Origin: an uncultured Lachnospiraceae bacterium
GTDB taxonomy: Bacteria; Bacillota; Clostridia; Lachnospirales; Lachnospiraceae
Length of the DNA stretch: 64,000 nt
Assembly (NCBI GenBank): GCA_902779395.1
Contig: CACZBK010000012.1
Coordinates: 62,001-126,000, forward strand
Reading direction: 5' to 3'
Part shown: piece by piece, positions 44,661-53,941 of the stretch
Layout: every line of letters begins with the position of its first letter
How positions within the stretch are numbered: the stretch's first letter is position 1
Position numbers and translations under genes: made by a program
The notes under the pieces: model-generated
Seen by the model: the letters and a program-made list of their open reading frames with translations, nothing else
Told to the model about the DNA's origin: nothing
Database searches by the model: none

Positions 44661-46178
44661 ATGAGTGTAGAGAAGGCTTTAATTGAAAAGAAAGAAAATA
44701 CCGGAAAGCTTCAAAAGGCTGTATTGATACGTACGATACTGCCGGAACTCTTAATGTGCGTAGTAATACTGATCACTATCATACTTCGTACAAGAAGCTC
44801 TCTTGAGGAAGAAGTATACAGATCACTTGAAGCGGTGGCTAATTCTGTTGTTAATGCATATAATGTCATGTACCCGGGGGATTATGAGCTCGTCGGTGAT
44901 AAAGTGGTATCACTGTATAAAGGCGATAAGGAGCTTACGGGAGACCATGATTATCTTGATAAGGTGCGTGTCGGCAGTGGTATGGATCTGACTCTTTTTT
45001 ATAAAGATGCCAGGATACTCACAACTTTAAAGGACAGCGAGGGCGTGCGTTATATAGGCAGCGGAGTGCATACTACCATAATGGATGCTATGGAAAAGCA
45101 GAAGAGCCCGCTGCATTATAAGACGGAAATAGAATCCGGAAAGCTGTATTATGTCTGTTATGTTCCTTTGATCAACAGTGACGGAAGTCTTGTGGGAATG
45201 GTCGGTACCGCTATTACGGCCAGGGAAGTAAGGCGTGAGGAAGATGTTGCGGTTGCACCCATACTGCTTATAGCCGCTGCGGGACTTATCGCTGCCAGCC
45301 TTATAAGCAGAAGTTACACCACCTCTGTAGTAGCTGCGGTAGAAAGTATGCACAGCTTCCTTACCAGGATGGTAGCCGGTAAGCTGAATAATGAGATGCC
45401 ACAGGAAATATTAAAGCGCGGTGATGAAATTGGAGCCATGGGAGCCAGTATAGTACGGATGCAGAATGCCGTAAGGATACTGGTTGAGTGTGATCCGCTT
45501 ACGACACTTTACAACAGACGCTGCGGTGATGCCAAGATGAAGGCGATACAGAAGAAAGCTGCGGAATCCGGTGAACCGTTCTGCATAGCGATAGCTGATA
45601 TCGATTTCTTTAAAAAAGTAAACGATACTTACGGGCATGATGCAGGTGATCTTGTACTTAAACATGTGGCAGCAGAGCTTAAGGACCTGATGGCCGGACG
45701 CGGACATGCGGTCAGATGGGGCGGTGAGGAATTTCTTCTTATCTTTGAAGATATGCGCCTTGTATCGGCTGCGGCTTCTATAGAGACACTGATAGATAAG
45801 ATAAGAGCAGCTCATATTGCTTACGGAGTGAAGGATATAAGGATAACCATGACCATCGGTCTTGTTGAAGGCAGTGCTGATAAGACTCTTGAAGATATGG
45901 TGAAGGAAGCGGATGACAAGCTGTATTATGGTAAGGAAAACGGAAGAAACCAGCTTGTGGTACATCCCGGAGAACCCGAACCCTGCTACCGTCTCCTGCT
46001 TGTGGAAGAGATGGATATGATGCGGTCGGATACGGTTGTGACTTTCTCTGAGGATATGCTTGAATCTGAAAAACTGATGAAGCTTTTATCGGATAATGCT
46101 TATAAAGAAATAGAGAGTGGCGAGGAACATCCGGAGGATGGAAATGACGACGCCGGGGAAGAGGAGAATGATGAGTAA
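44661..46178 (+). CDS. Membrane-bound diguanylate cyclase with extracellular Cache-like sensor
   Basis: 505 residues from the ATG at 44661. A membrane segment (about 20-40) and an extracellular domain of about 145 residues resembling single Cache precede a second membrane segment (about 192-212). A HAMP-like linker and the GGDEF domain follow (active site GGEEF near 353). The autoinhibitory RxxD is absent. A long acidic tail (about 430-505) follows the catalytic domain. The gene starts 15 bases after paralogue B and overlaps the MATE gene by eight bases, tying c-di-GMP signalling to the ClpX-like operon. An in-frame ATG at 44652 is less well spaced from its G-rich site. Confidence 0.87.
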   Translation: MSVEKALIEKKENTGKLQKAVLIRTILPELLMCVVILITIILRTRSSLEEEVYRSLEAVANSVVNAYNVMYPGDYELVGDKVVSLYKGDKELTGDHDYLDKVRVGSGMDLTLFYKDARILTTLKDSEGVRYIGSGVHTTIMDAMEKQKSPLHYKTEIESGKLYYVCYVPLINSDGSLVGMVGTAITAREVRREEDVAVAPILLIAAAGLIAASLISRSYTTSVVAAVESMHSFLTRMVAGKLNNEMPQEILKRGDEIGAMGASIVRMQNAVRILVECDPLTTLYNRRCGDAKMKAIQKKAAESGEPFCIAIADIDFFKKVNDTYGHDAGDLVLKHVAAELKDLMAGRGHAVRWGGEEFLLIFEDMRLVSAAASIETLIDKIRAAHIAYGVKDIRITMTIGLVEGSADKTLEDMVKEADDKLYYGKENGRNQLVVHPGEPEPCYRLLLVEEMDMMRSDTVVTFSEDMLESEKLMKLLSDNAYKEIESGEEHPEDGNDDAGEEENDE

Positions 46179-47580
46179 TAAGGAAGTAACTGCAGACTTT
46201 AAGGAAAATAAGATGGGCTATATGCCCATGAACAGACTGCTGATCGGTATGGCCGCGCCAATGATCATTTCCATGCTGGTGACGGCTTTTTATAATATAG
46301 TAGATTCTATCTTTGTAGCACGTATAGTTGATGAAGGAGGGGATGCGGCATCCGCGGGGACTGCAGCTCTTTCGGCTCTTGGAATGGCTTTTCCATTTCA
46401 GACTTTGCTGATCGCATTTGCGACCGGTACATGTGTGGGTGTGAATGCCATACTTTCAAAGGCACTTGGTGAAAAGGATAAAGTAACTGCGCAGAAAGCA
46501 GCGAATAACGGAGTGTTCCTTTCCTTCTGTAATTATCTGCTTTTTCTTTTTATAGGTGTATTCCTGGCGCCGGTGCTGATAGCATCACAAAAGGGAGCCG
46601 GACTGACTCTTGAATACGGAAGCCAGTATCTTCGCATCGTATGTATAGGTTCTCTGGGTATATACATGGAATTTATATTTGAGCGTCTGCTGCAGTCTAC
46701 GGGAAAAACGATCTTTACAATGGTAACCCAGGGCGTGGGCGCAATAGTTAATATCATTCTGGATCCTATTCTGATCTTCGGACTTTTGGGCTTCCCGCAG
46801 ATGAGGGTTGCCGGTGCAGCCATTGCCACCATAACGGGACAGATAGTAGCCGGTATACTTGCCTTTATCCTTAACCGCAGGTTCAATGAGGATGTACAGG
46901 TAGATCTTAAGGGATTCAAGCCGGATCTTACCATCATTAAAAGGATATATTCGGTAGGGTTTCCTTCCATTATCATGCAGGCGATAGGTTCTGTAATGAC
47001 ATATTCGATGAACCGCATACTCGGAGGATTGAATGAGGCAGCGGTAGCTGTATTTACTGTATATTTCAAATTACAGAGCATCTTCTTCATGCCTATATTC
47101 GGGCTTAATAACGGCATGGTGCCTATACTGGCTTTTAATTACGGAGCAAGGAAGCGCAAGCGCATGATGCAGGTCATAAGGCTTTCCATGGTTTATGCTC
47201 TGTGTTTTATGGCAATAGGTTTTATACTGTTCCAGTTTATGCCCAAGCAGCTTCTCATGATATTTGATACCGGAGATGACAGTCTGATCACTTACGGCGT
47301 TCCCGCACTGCGCATCATAGCCTGGCATTATCTTCTGGCATGGTTTTGTATAATAGGCGGTACAGTATTCCAGGCGCTTGGAAACGGTCTTTACAGTCTG
47401 ATAGTATCTGTTGCAAGACAGCTTGTGGTGCTTGTACCTGTTGCATATATCCTTTCTAAGATAGGCGGACTGTCACTTATATGGTGGTGTTTCCCGATAG
47501 CGGAACTCATGTCGCTCGCCGTTACCAGCTTTTTCCTCATACGTATATATAAAAGGATCATCGCACCTATCCCGGAATAA
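46171..47580 (+). CDS. MATE-family efflux transporter
   Basis: 469 residues with 12 hydrophobic segments in two similar halves. It is a sodium- or proton-driven exporter of drugs or metabolites. The N-terminus GMAAPMIISMLVTAFYNIVD is typical of the DinF/NorM-like MATE class of Clostridia. The start at 46171 overlaps the cyclase stop by eight bases and has a GAGGAG site; in-frame upstream codons from 46117 lie within the cyclase gene and are not used. It ends the operon. Substrate unknown. Confidence 0.88.
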   Translation: MSNKEVTADFKENKMGYMPMNRLLIGMAAPMIISMLVTAFYNIVDSIFVARIVDEGGDAASAGTAALSALGMAFPFQTLLIAFATGTCVGVNAILSKALGEKDKVTAQKAANNGVFLSFCNYLLFLFIGVFLAPVLIASQKGAGLTLEYGSQYLRIVCIGSLGIYMEFIFERLLQSTGKTIFTMVTQGVGAIVNIILDPILIFGLLGFPQMRVAGAAIATITGQIVAGILAFILNRRFNEDVQVDLKGFKPDLTIIKRIYSVGFPSIIMQAIGSVMTYSMNRILGGLNEAAVAVFTVYFKLQSIFFMPIFGLNNGMVPILAFNYGARKRKRMMQVIRLSMVYALCFMAIGFILFQFMPKQLLMIFDTGDDSLITYGVPALRIIAWHYLLAWFCIIGGTVFQALGNGLYSLIVSVARQLVVLVPVAYILSKIGGLSLIWWCFPIAELMSLAVTSFFLIRIYKRIIAPIPE

Positions 47581-47650
47581 AACAAAAGCTGATACTGTGG
47601 ATAACAAATAATAAGAACCTTTGCTATGGAAATGGCCGGGATGGAAAGAT

Positions 47651-47671
47651 ACCGCGAAAGCGGTTTTTTTT
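47651..47671 (+). terminator. Intrinsic terminator after the MATE gene
   Basis: A five-base-pair stem ACCGC / GCGGT with a GAAA tetraloop and eight T residues. The remaining ~150 bases up to the M13 gene hold only a TATAAT hexamer at 47764-47769 with a poor -35 (TTATCC, 19 bases upstream). Confidence 0.85.
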
Positions 47672-47821
47672 GTGCTGGTAAGCCTTGGACCGGAACTTAT
47701 ATGCAATTCGCCACAAAAGAATGACAGCTCACCACATTTTATCCGTTTTCTTTTATCATGATATATAATTACAATGACCCTAAGCTAAGGATCTTATCAT
47801 TACAGAAAGGACCTGTGATCA

Positions 47822-49843
47822 ATGAAGAAAAAAACGATAGCAGCACTGCTCATACCTATGATGCTGCTTAACGGCTGCGCAAGCGTAAGCCAGCCAGCGG
47901 AGGATCAGCCTGCAGCGGAAAAAGAGGAAGCAAGCTTTGATCCGGACAGCATCCGCGCACAGGATGATTTTAACGGTTATGTAAATGCGGCGTATCTCTG
48001 CGAAGCGGATCTGGATGAGTATAAAGGCAGTTACGGATCCTTTGCCCTGATCCAAAAGAAGGTGGACGAAGAGCTGGATGCGATCATAAAAGAGATAGCA
48101 GAAGGCGACAGGGCATCTTATAAAGCTGGCAGTAATGAGCAGCTGATCTATGATGCCTATTACCAGCTGCTTGATGCATCCACAGGCGGCGCCTTTATGA
48201 ATGAGGAAGACATAAAAGATATGCTCTCTATGGTGGATGAGATACAAAACGCCGCAACCATGGACGAATACATTGACATCTGCGGAAAGCTGTATACGCA
48301 GTGGGGAGCGGATCCCATCATGGGTGTTGATATCAGTACGGATCTTAAGGATGCATCATCCGCGAGCATTTCAATAAGACCTTTTTCCGATCCTACCGGA
48401 CACAGGCTTAAGGAAGTATGTATGGCAGGAGAATACGGACAGGCTGTTGCCTCCTGCTTTAAAAAGGTATTGAACGACACAGGCATGGACGGCGAAGAGA
48501 GTAAGCAGCGCAGCGTAGATGATGCCCGACTGGTAATAGATATAGCTACGGCCACCGACATCGAGCTGGTGGAGCTGATATCCAAAGACTGGGGTGAATC
48601 CATGAAACTGGCAAAATATAAAACGAAAGAAGAGATAGATGCTTTGTGTCCCAATATAGGAATGGACGGGATACTGCGGAGCATGGGCCTTGGGCAGGTT
48701 AAGGCAGAGGGTATCTACCTTTGGGATGAGGGGCAGCTTTCTTTCATTGATTCCGTTCTTTCCGATGAATACCTTAAGCAGTGGAAGGATATCGCAGTTT
48801 ATGATTATATGTGCAGTATCGGCGATTATCTTCCGAAAGAATACGGAGGACGCCCGGTTCTGTTTTCAAATGATAAATATGCCAGAGACGGACTCAAATA
48901 CGCTTTCGGCAGGGAACTGGGTGAAGAATACGCTAAGCGCTATTATGATGAAAAAGCGGTAGAGGAAGTAAAGCAGATCACGGATGCCATCGTAGATGAA
49001 TATGTATATATGATCGATGACTGCGAATGGCTCAGCGATAAAGGTAAAAGCGCGATAAAGACGAAGCTTGATAATATGCTTTATTTCATAGGAGCAGATG
49101 AGCCGCATACGGTCGATCCGGAAGATGCTGCGCTTATCGGACATTCGGTCTTTGATACAAAGCATAAGCTGAATATAAGGGATCATAAAGACAGAGTTGA
49201 TATGTTGAACACTAAAGTGGAGCGGAACGGATTTGATAATATGGCTCCGCAGGCTGTAAATGCCTGCTATGCGCCTGATATCAATTCAATAAATATCACA
49301 TTAGCCATAATGAATGAACCTTTCTACAGTCATGAGCAGAGCTACTGGCAGAATCTGGGCGGGATAGGTGCTGTCGTGGGTCATGAGATCTCTCATGCTT
49401 TTGATGATCACGGCATGCTCTTTGACATGAACGGAAATTATAACCCGGAGTGGATACCGGAGGAGGACCGCGAAGCTTTTGAAAAAATGGCTGAGCATAT
49501 TAAGGATTATTATTCGGAAAAAAAGATACTTGATGTACATCCTGTGGACGGAGAACTTACGCTTGGAGAAAACCTGGCAGATATAAGCGGCGTGGACTGT
49601 ATACTGCGGCTTACACAGAACAACGATCAGAGAAAAGAGCTGTTCGAAAACTATGCAAGGATATGGGCAAGCATTACACCTAAGGACAGTGTGCTTAATC
49701 AGCTTTATTCGGACGAGCACTCACCGGCGATCATCCGCGTAAATGCAGTGGTACCGCTCTTTGACCAATTTTATGAGATTTATGATGTCAAAGAAGGCGA
49801 CGCAATGTATGTCGCTCCTCAAGACAGAGTAACGCGCTGGTAG
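47822..49843 (+). CDS. M13-family metallopeptidase, lipoprotein (PepO/neprilysin-like)
   Basis: 673 residues. A lipoprotein signal peptide ends at LLNGC (Cys19), so the enzyme is probably anchored outside the membrane. The zinc site reads GHEISHAFDDHG near residue 520, with the third ligand in ENLADISG near 582, and the N-terminal M13 domain precedes it. It cuts oligopeptides. Lys and Arg positions near the C-terminus (VPLFDQFYEIYDV...) follow the family. It lies 16 bases before the first ABC permease gene, so both may share a transcript; a peptide that is both exported and degraded is possible but unproven. Confidence 0.92.
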   Translation: MKKKTIAALLIPMMLLNGCASVSQPAEDQPAAEKEEASFDPDSIRAQDDFNGYVNAAYLCEADLDEYKGSYGSFALIQKKVDEELDAIIKEIAEGDRASYKAGSNEQLIYDAYYQLLDASTGGAFMNEEDIKDMLSMVDEIQNAATMDEYIDICGKLYTQWGADPIMGVDISTDLKDASSASISIRPFSDPTGHRLKEVCMAGEYGQAVASCFKKVLNDTGMDGEESKQRSVDDARLVIDIATATDIELVELISKDWGESMKLAKYKTKEEIDALCPNIGMDGILRSMGLGQVKAEGIYLWDEGQLSFIDSVLSDEYLKQWKDIAVYDYMCSIGDYLPKEYGGRPVLFSNDKYARDGLKYAFGRELGEEYAKRYYDEKAVEEVKQITDAIVDEYVYMIDDCEWLSDKGKSAIKTKLDNMLYFIGADEPHTVDPEDAALIGHSVFDTKHKLNIRDHKDRVDMLNTKVERNGFDNMAPQAVNACYAPDINSINITLAIMNEPFYSHEQSYWQNLGGIGAVVGHEISHAFDDHGMLFDMNGNYNPEWIPEEDREAFEKMAEHIKDYYSEKKILDVHPVDGELTLGENLADISGVDCILRLTQNNDQRKELFENYARIWASITPKDSVLNQLYSDEHSPAIIRVNAVVPLFDQFYEIYDVKEGDAMYVAPQDRVTRW

Positions 49844-49859
49844 GAAGGAGATTATAACA

Positions 49860-52343
49860 ATGAACCTGATCATTAAACACTCACTAAAAAACATATTTTC
49901 CAAACCTTTGCGCCTTCTGCTTCTGGTTTTCTGCATCACCTTTGCCTCCTTTGCGGCATTGCTGGCAGTGGATATGAGGAACAATATAGAAGGCCTCATG
50001 AAGGGATATATGATGGATATGATCGGAAAGATGGATATCATCATCATGAATGCATCCCCTGAGGCGCTGGAGGAAGTTGAGGATATCGCAGATATCCGTA
50101 AGGTCGGTATCAGTCAGGCCGGGCTGTATGAGTATGAAAGAGATACCACCGGATATGAGTATTCATTTGAGAAATATATAGATGTAACAGCCATATCCGA
50201 TATGAAGGCTGCATACGATATGGCATTTATTACCGAAGAGTTGGAAATTGACGACGGTACTGCCGTGATAAGTAAAGAATATGCCGAGCATTACGGTTAT
50301 GGGGTGGGAGATACGATCGAACTTGAGACAAGAGATGAAGAGATACTTAAGCTTAAAGTAATTAAGCTTATCGATATTAAAAATATCATCTGGAGTGGAG
50401 AATATATCATCGTTTCAAACGAAAATCTGAGAAGGATAAGCTGTCTGGCGGATAATGACTATGATGTATGGCTGATCGATGTAGCAGATGACAGCCGTAT
50501 CTCTGAGATAGCCGATCATATCAGAAGCAATGATCCCGGCGCTATGCTCGAGGTCATAAGCGAGATGGAGGATGATGGGGATATCGAACAGCTCTATAAT
50601 CTGTTTTATCTGCTCTTTCTTATCTCATTTCTTCTGGTGATATTCGTAACGATCTCAATAGCAGAGAAGATCGTTAATGAGAGGATGTCGGTGATAGGTA
50701 CTTTAAGGAGTCTTGGTGTTACACAGGGGAAAACGGCATTTGTGCTGCTGATAGAAAATATACTCTATGCAGTTTTGGGAACAGTTTTGGGAATATGGCT
50801 GTATTCTGTCTTAAAGCCTGTATTCCTTGAATCGATGCTCAATGTAAGCGTATATACCGGCAAAGCTATATCGCATTATATAACGCCTACACCTTTCTGG
50901 GTATATATGCTGGTGCTTTTGGGAGCAGTGATCATAGAGTGCGCATATCCACTGTATGAGCTGACCAAAGCCGTAAAGACGCCTATAAGGGATATTATAT
51001 TTGAGAATAAGGATACGGAATTCAGATATAAATGGAGCAGGCTCTATACAGGCATCGTTCTGGGTGTGGTGGCTATAGTTGCAGGGCTTCTGGTTAAAAA
51101 CTTTTTTACGCTGGCAGTATCATTTGCATGCGGAGTAGTAGCTACGGCAGTACTGATCCCCTTTTTCATCAGGATCATATCCCGGCTTATAAGCGGGCTT
51201 TGCCGTAAGTTTTCGCTTCCCGTAGCACAGCTGGCCGCAGAGAATATGTCCAGGAACAGGATCATAATGGGAACAGCGGTATTGTGTGTTACATCGCTTA
51301 CGCTTTCACTGCTTATCGGCGGAGTAGGGGCATCCATGTTGAGCGATCTTGATTCGGTGAATTACGATTGTGATGTGATCGTTAATATACAAAGAAGCGA
51401 TGACGATCATACATACCGATATATCAGGTCGATCGAAGGCGTTGAGGAGACGGATTATGTATATGTTACTCCTGTGGTACAGGGAGCAATAAATGATGAA
51501 AAGAGCAGAGAATTCACGATCCTTTCAGATACAGAGCACAGTATAATTACCGAACTTCCGGCAGAGGGATATGATCTTAAAGATGACGAGATCGTTATAA
51601 GCAAAGAGCTTGCAAAGCGTTATAAGCTTAATGCGGGGGATGAGATCAGATTTGTATTCAATCCTGACGGTGATTTTCCTACGGAAAGACATTTTACTGT
51701 AAGGGATACCATGGAGTTGAAGAACAGTTTGTTTAGCGGCATCGCCACGGTAGTTATAAGCAGAGACCTTTATGATCATGCATACGCCAGAAGGCTGGGG
51801 GATATACTTATCAGAACCTCCGATCCGGATGGCTTAAAGGACAAGATCGAAAAGAGTTCGGAGACAGAGGCGCTTTCTGTAGAGACCATGGCAGAGCGTG
51901 AGGAAGAAAAAAAGAAGAATGCATCCGGACTGACTACTGTCATCAGGCTGATCGTAGCGGGAAGCACGGCTCTTACCCTGATAGGTATAGCGGGTAACCA
52001 GTCCCTGGGCTTTATAACACGCAAGCGTGAAACGGCGCTGCTTTATTCGGTGGCGCTTCCCAGACATAAATTAAAGAGACTGATCTTTCTGGAAAGTTTC
52101 TTTTCCATGGGCATATCCGCAGTTGTTGCGGGACTTGCGGCACCTTTTCTATACCGGGTATTGGCGCATCTGTTTGATGTGATCGGTGACGGGAACATGG
52201 ACATCATGACAAACGGAGGCATAGGCTTTTCGAACAGCCTGACATATATGGCGGTGATACTTATCGTATATCTGCTGACCACGCTGATACCTTCAGGATA
52301 TCTAAGGAAGATGAATATTGCGGAAGAATTAAAGTACGAATAA
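49860..52343 (+). CDS. ABC-exporter permease, FtsX/MacB type (first system)
   Basis: 827 residues. A membrane segment at about 15-38, an extracellular domain (to about 240), three segments (about 248-275, 295-325 and 345-370), then a second set with an extracellular domain of about 190 residues (about 490-685) and three more segments near the C-terminus. This is a double FtsX fold, as in BceB-like and LolCE-like exporters. The ATPase gene follows after 15 bases and an AgrA/AgrC-like pair after that. Its cargo may be a peptide or lipoprotein. An AGGAAGGAG site precedes the ATG. Confidence 0.88.
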   Translation: MNLIIKHSLKNIFSKPLRLLLLVFCITFASFAALLAVDMRNNIEGLMKGYMMDMIGKMDIIIMNASPEALEEVEDIADIRKVGISQAGLYEYERDTTGYEYSFEKYIDVTAISDMKAAYDMAFITEELEIDDGTAVISKEYAEHYGYGVGDTIELETRDEEILKLKVIKLIDIKNIIWSGEYIIVSNENLRRISCLADNDYDVWLIDVADDSRISEIADHIRSNDPGAMLEVISEMEDDGDIEQLYNLFYLLFLISFLLVIFVTISIAEKIVNERMSVIGTLRSLGVTQGKTAFVLLIENILYAVLGTVLGIWLYSVLKPVFLESMLNVSVYTGKAISHYITPTPFWVYMLVLLGAVIIECAYPLYELTKAVKTPIRDIIFENKDTEFRYKWSRLYTGIVLGVVAIVAGLLVKNFFTLAVSFACGVVATAVLIPFFIRIISRLISGLCRKFSLPVAQLAAENMSRNRIIMGTAVLCVTSLTLSLLIGGVGASMLSDLDSVNYDCDVIVNIQRSDDDHTYRYIRSIEGVEETDYVYVTPVVQGAINDEKSREFTILSDTEHSIITELPAEGYDLKDDEIVISKELAKRYKLNAGDEIRFVFNPDGDFPTERHFTVRDTMELKNSLFSGIATVVISRDLYDHAYARRLGDILIRTSDPDGLKDKIEKSSETEALSVETMAEREEEKKKNASGLTTVIRLIVAGSTALTLIGIAGNQSLGFITRKRETALLYSVALPRHKLKRLIFLESFFSMGISAVVAGLAAPFLYRVLAHLFDVIGDGNMDIMTNGGIGFSNSLTYMAVILIVYLLTTLIPSGYLRKMNIAEELKYE

Positions 52344-52358
52344 AAGGAGAGTCATAAA

Positions 52359-53030
52359 ATGGACACAATAATCACGGTAGATAATGTATACAAATCATTC
52401 GGTAAAGACGAGTTGGAAGTAAAAGTGTTGCAGGGCGCGGATATGACGGTAAAGAGAGGAGAATTTGTTTCACTCATGGGACCCTCCGGTTCCGGCAAAT
52501 CAACGCTGCTGTACCTGATCGGAGGGCTGGACCGCAACTATACGGGCGATATAGTGGTATGCGGCGAGAATATCGGAAAGATAAAGGAAAAGAAGCTTTC
52601 GCAGCTGAGGCTTTCAAAGATAGGTTTTATCTTCCAGTTTTATAATCTGGTCCAGAATCTTTCGGTAGAAGATAACATCCTTCTGCCGCTTAAGGTTTCG
52701 AAGCGTTATGATGGCGCCGCAGCAAAAAGGCTTACGGAGATACTGGATATAACCGGTATTGCGGATAAACGCAAGGTAATGCCGGCCAAGCTTTCCGGCG
52801 GACAGCAGCAGCGTGTGGCTATAGCAAGAGCTTTGATGGGCGAGCCCGAGATAATACTCGCGGATGAGCCTACCGGAAATCTGGATAAGGAATCCGGCGA
52901 GACCATAATGGAGCTGTTTAAAAAGATCAATGAGGAGAGGAATATGACGATACTTCAGGTAACCCACTCCGAGCATAACAGCCGTTACGGCAGCCGCGTC
53001 GTACAGCTCGACAACGGAAAGCTGGTCTGA
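52359..53030 (+). CDS. ABC-exporter ATP-binding protein (first system)
   Basis: 223 residues, the usual MacB/LolD-type length. Walker [10 protein letters not shown]-loop IFQFYNLV, signature LSGGQQQR, Walker [10 protein letters not shown] and the switch His in VTHSEH are all intact. It powers the permease encoded just before it. An AAAAGGAGA site precedes the ATG. Confidence 0.94.
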   Translation: MDTIITVDNVYKSFGKDELEVKVLQGADMTVKRGEFVSLMGPSGSGKSTLLYLIGGLDRNYTGDIVVCGENIGKIKEKKLSQLRLSKIGFIFQFYNLVQNLSVEDNILLPLKVSKRYDGAAAKRLTEILDITGIADKRKVMPAKLSGGQQQRVAIARALMGEPEIILADEPTGNLDKESGETIMELFKKINEERNMTILQVTHSEHNSRYGSRVVQLDNGKLV

Positions 53031-53075
53031 TAAAATAGAAACAGATCTGTGATCATAAGGAGCGCAGAGACTACC

Positions 53076-53220
53076 CTGTCATCCTGAGCGTGGGTGAAGT
53101 ACTTAATGAGTGCAAGCGATAGCGCAGCACGAATATAGTACTCACCTACCTGCGAAGCTTAGCGAAAGCAAGGCATAGCCGCAGCTTGAGCTTAGCGACC
53201 TCAGGAAGCGAAGGATCCTT
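53076..53220. repeat. Structured intergenic repeat before the LytTR response-regulator gene
   Basis: About 145 bases that fold back on themselves: TCCTGAG at the left pairs with CTCAGGA at the right, and GTGGGTGAAGTACT nearly pairs with AGTACTCACCTACC. It opens with GTCATCCTGAGCG and closes with GCGAAGGATCC, ends typical of a widespread class of short intergenic repeats. A 25-base part recurs near glmS and a related form near 60.84 kb. There is no coding potential. Confidence 0.7.
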
Positions 53221-53237
53221 ATCGAGTGGAGAAGAAC

Positions 53238-53939
53238 ATGCGGATCGCCATATGCGATGATGAAAAAGTATTTCTAAATGACCTTGAGCAGAAGATCTAC
53301 GGGATCATATCACGGCTTGACTGTGATGTGATCTCGTTTTCATGCGCGGAGGATCTGCTCGCTTCGAAAGATGTATTTGATCTGATCTTTCTGGATATAG
53401 AGATGGGCGGCATGGATGGGATGAGCGCTGCCAGGCAGATGCGATCAAAAAACAATGGCACGCCGATAGTATTCCTTACCAGTCATACAGAGATGGCAAT
53501 TGACGGTTATGAGGTAGGGGCTTTCCGTTTCCTGAAAAAGCCCGTAGAGGATGAAAAGCTTAAGCAGACCCTGCAGGATATAAAGCTTATGAAAGCCAGT
53601 ATGCAGGGAGTGATGATCAAGTCTGCCGGGGAAGAGATAGTAGTGGTGCCGTCGGAAGTTTTATTCCTGGAATCGGATAATAATAATGTAAGGATAATAA
53701 CCGGATCCGGTTCGTTTACCACCAGGATGAAACTTACGGAAGCCATAGATATATTTAATAAGATCAATGATACTATCAGAAAAGTTCATCGTTGCAGCGC
53801 GGTAAATCTTGATCATGTTGCAAGGCTAAGGGATAAAGAGGTTGTTTTGGATGACGGGAGCATAGTAGGTATAAGCCGGTCCGCTTATAACGAATTTAAA
53901 AAAGCGCTCTATGAACATGTTAAGAAAACGGTGAGATAG
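53238..53939 (+). CDS. Response regulator, LytTR (AgrA/VirR) type
   Basis: 233 residues. The receiver domain (about 1-120) carries the phospho-acceptor Asp in IFLDIEMGGMDG. The LytTR DNA-binding domain covers about 130-230. ATG 53238 is chosen with a TGGAGAAG site; an in-frame GTG at 53226 is weaker. The histidine kinase gene starts two bases after its stop. The pair probably regulates the ABC exporter encoded upstream. Confidence 0.9.
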   Translation: MRIAICDDEKVFLNDLEQKIYGIISRLDCDVISFSCAEDLLASKDVFDLIFLDIEMGGMDGMSAARQMRSKNNGTPIVFLTSHTEMAIDGYEVGAFRFLKKPVEDEKLKQTLQDIKLMKASMQGVMIKSAGEEIVVVPSEVLFLESDNNNVRIITGSGSFTTRMKLTEAIDIFNKINDTIRKVHRCSAVNLDHVARLRDKEVVLDDGSIVGISRSAYNEFKKALYEHVKKTVR

Positions 53940-53941
53940 GA

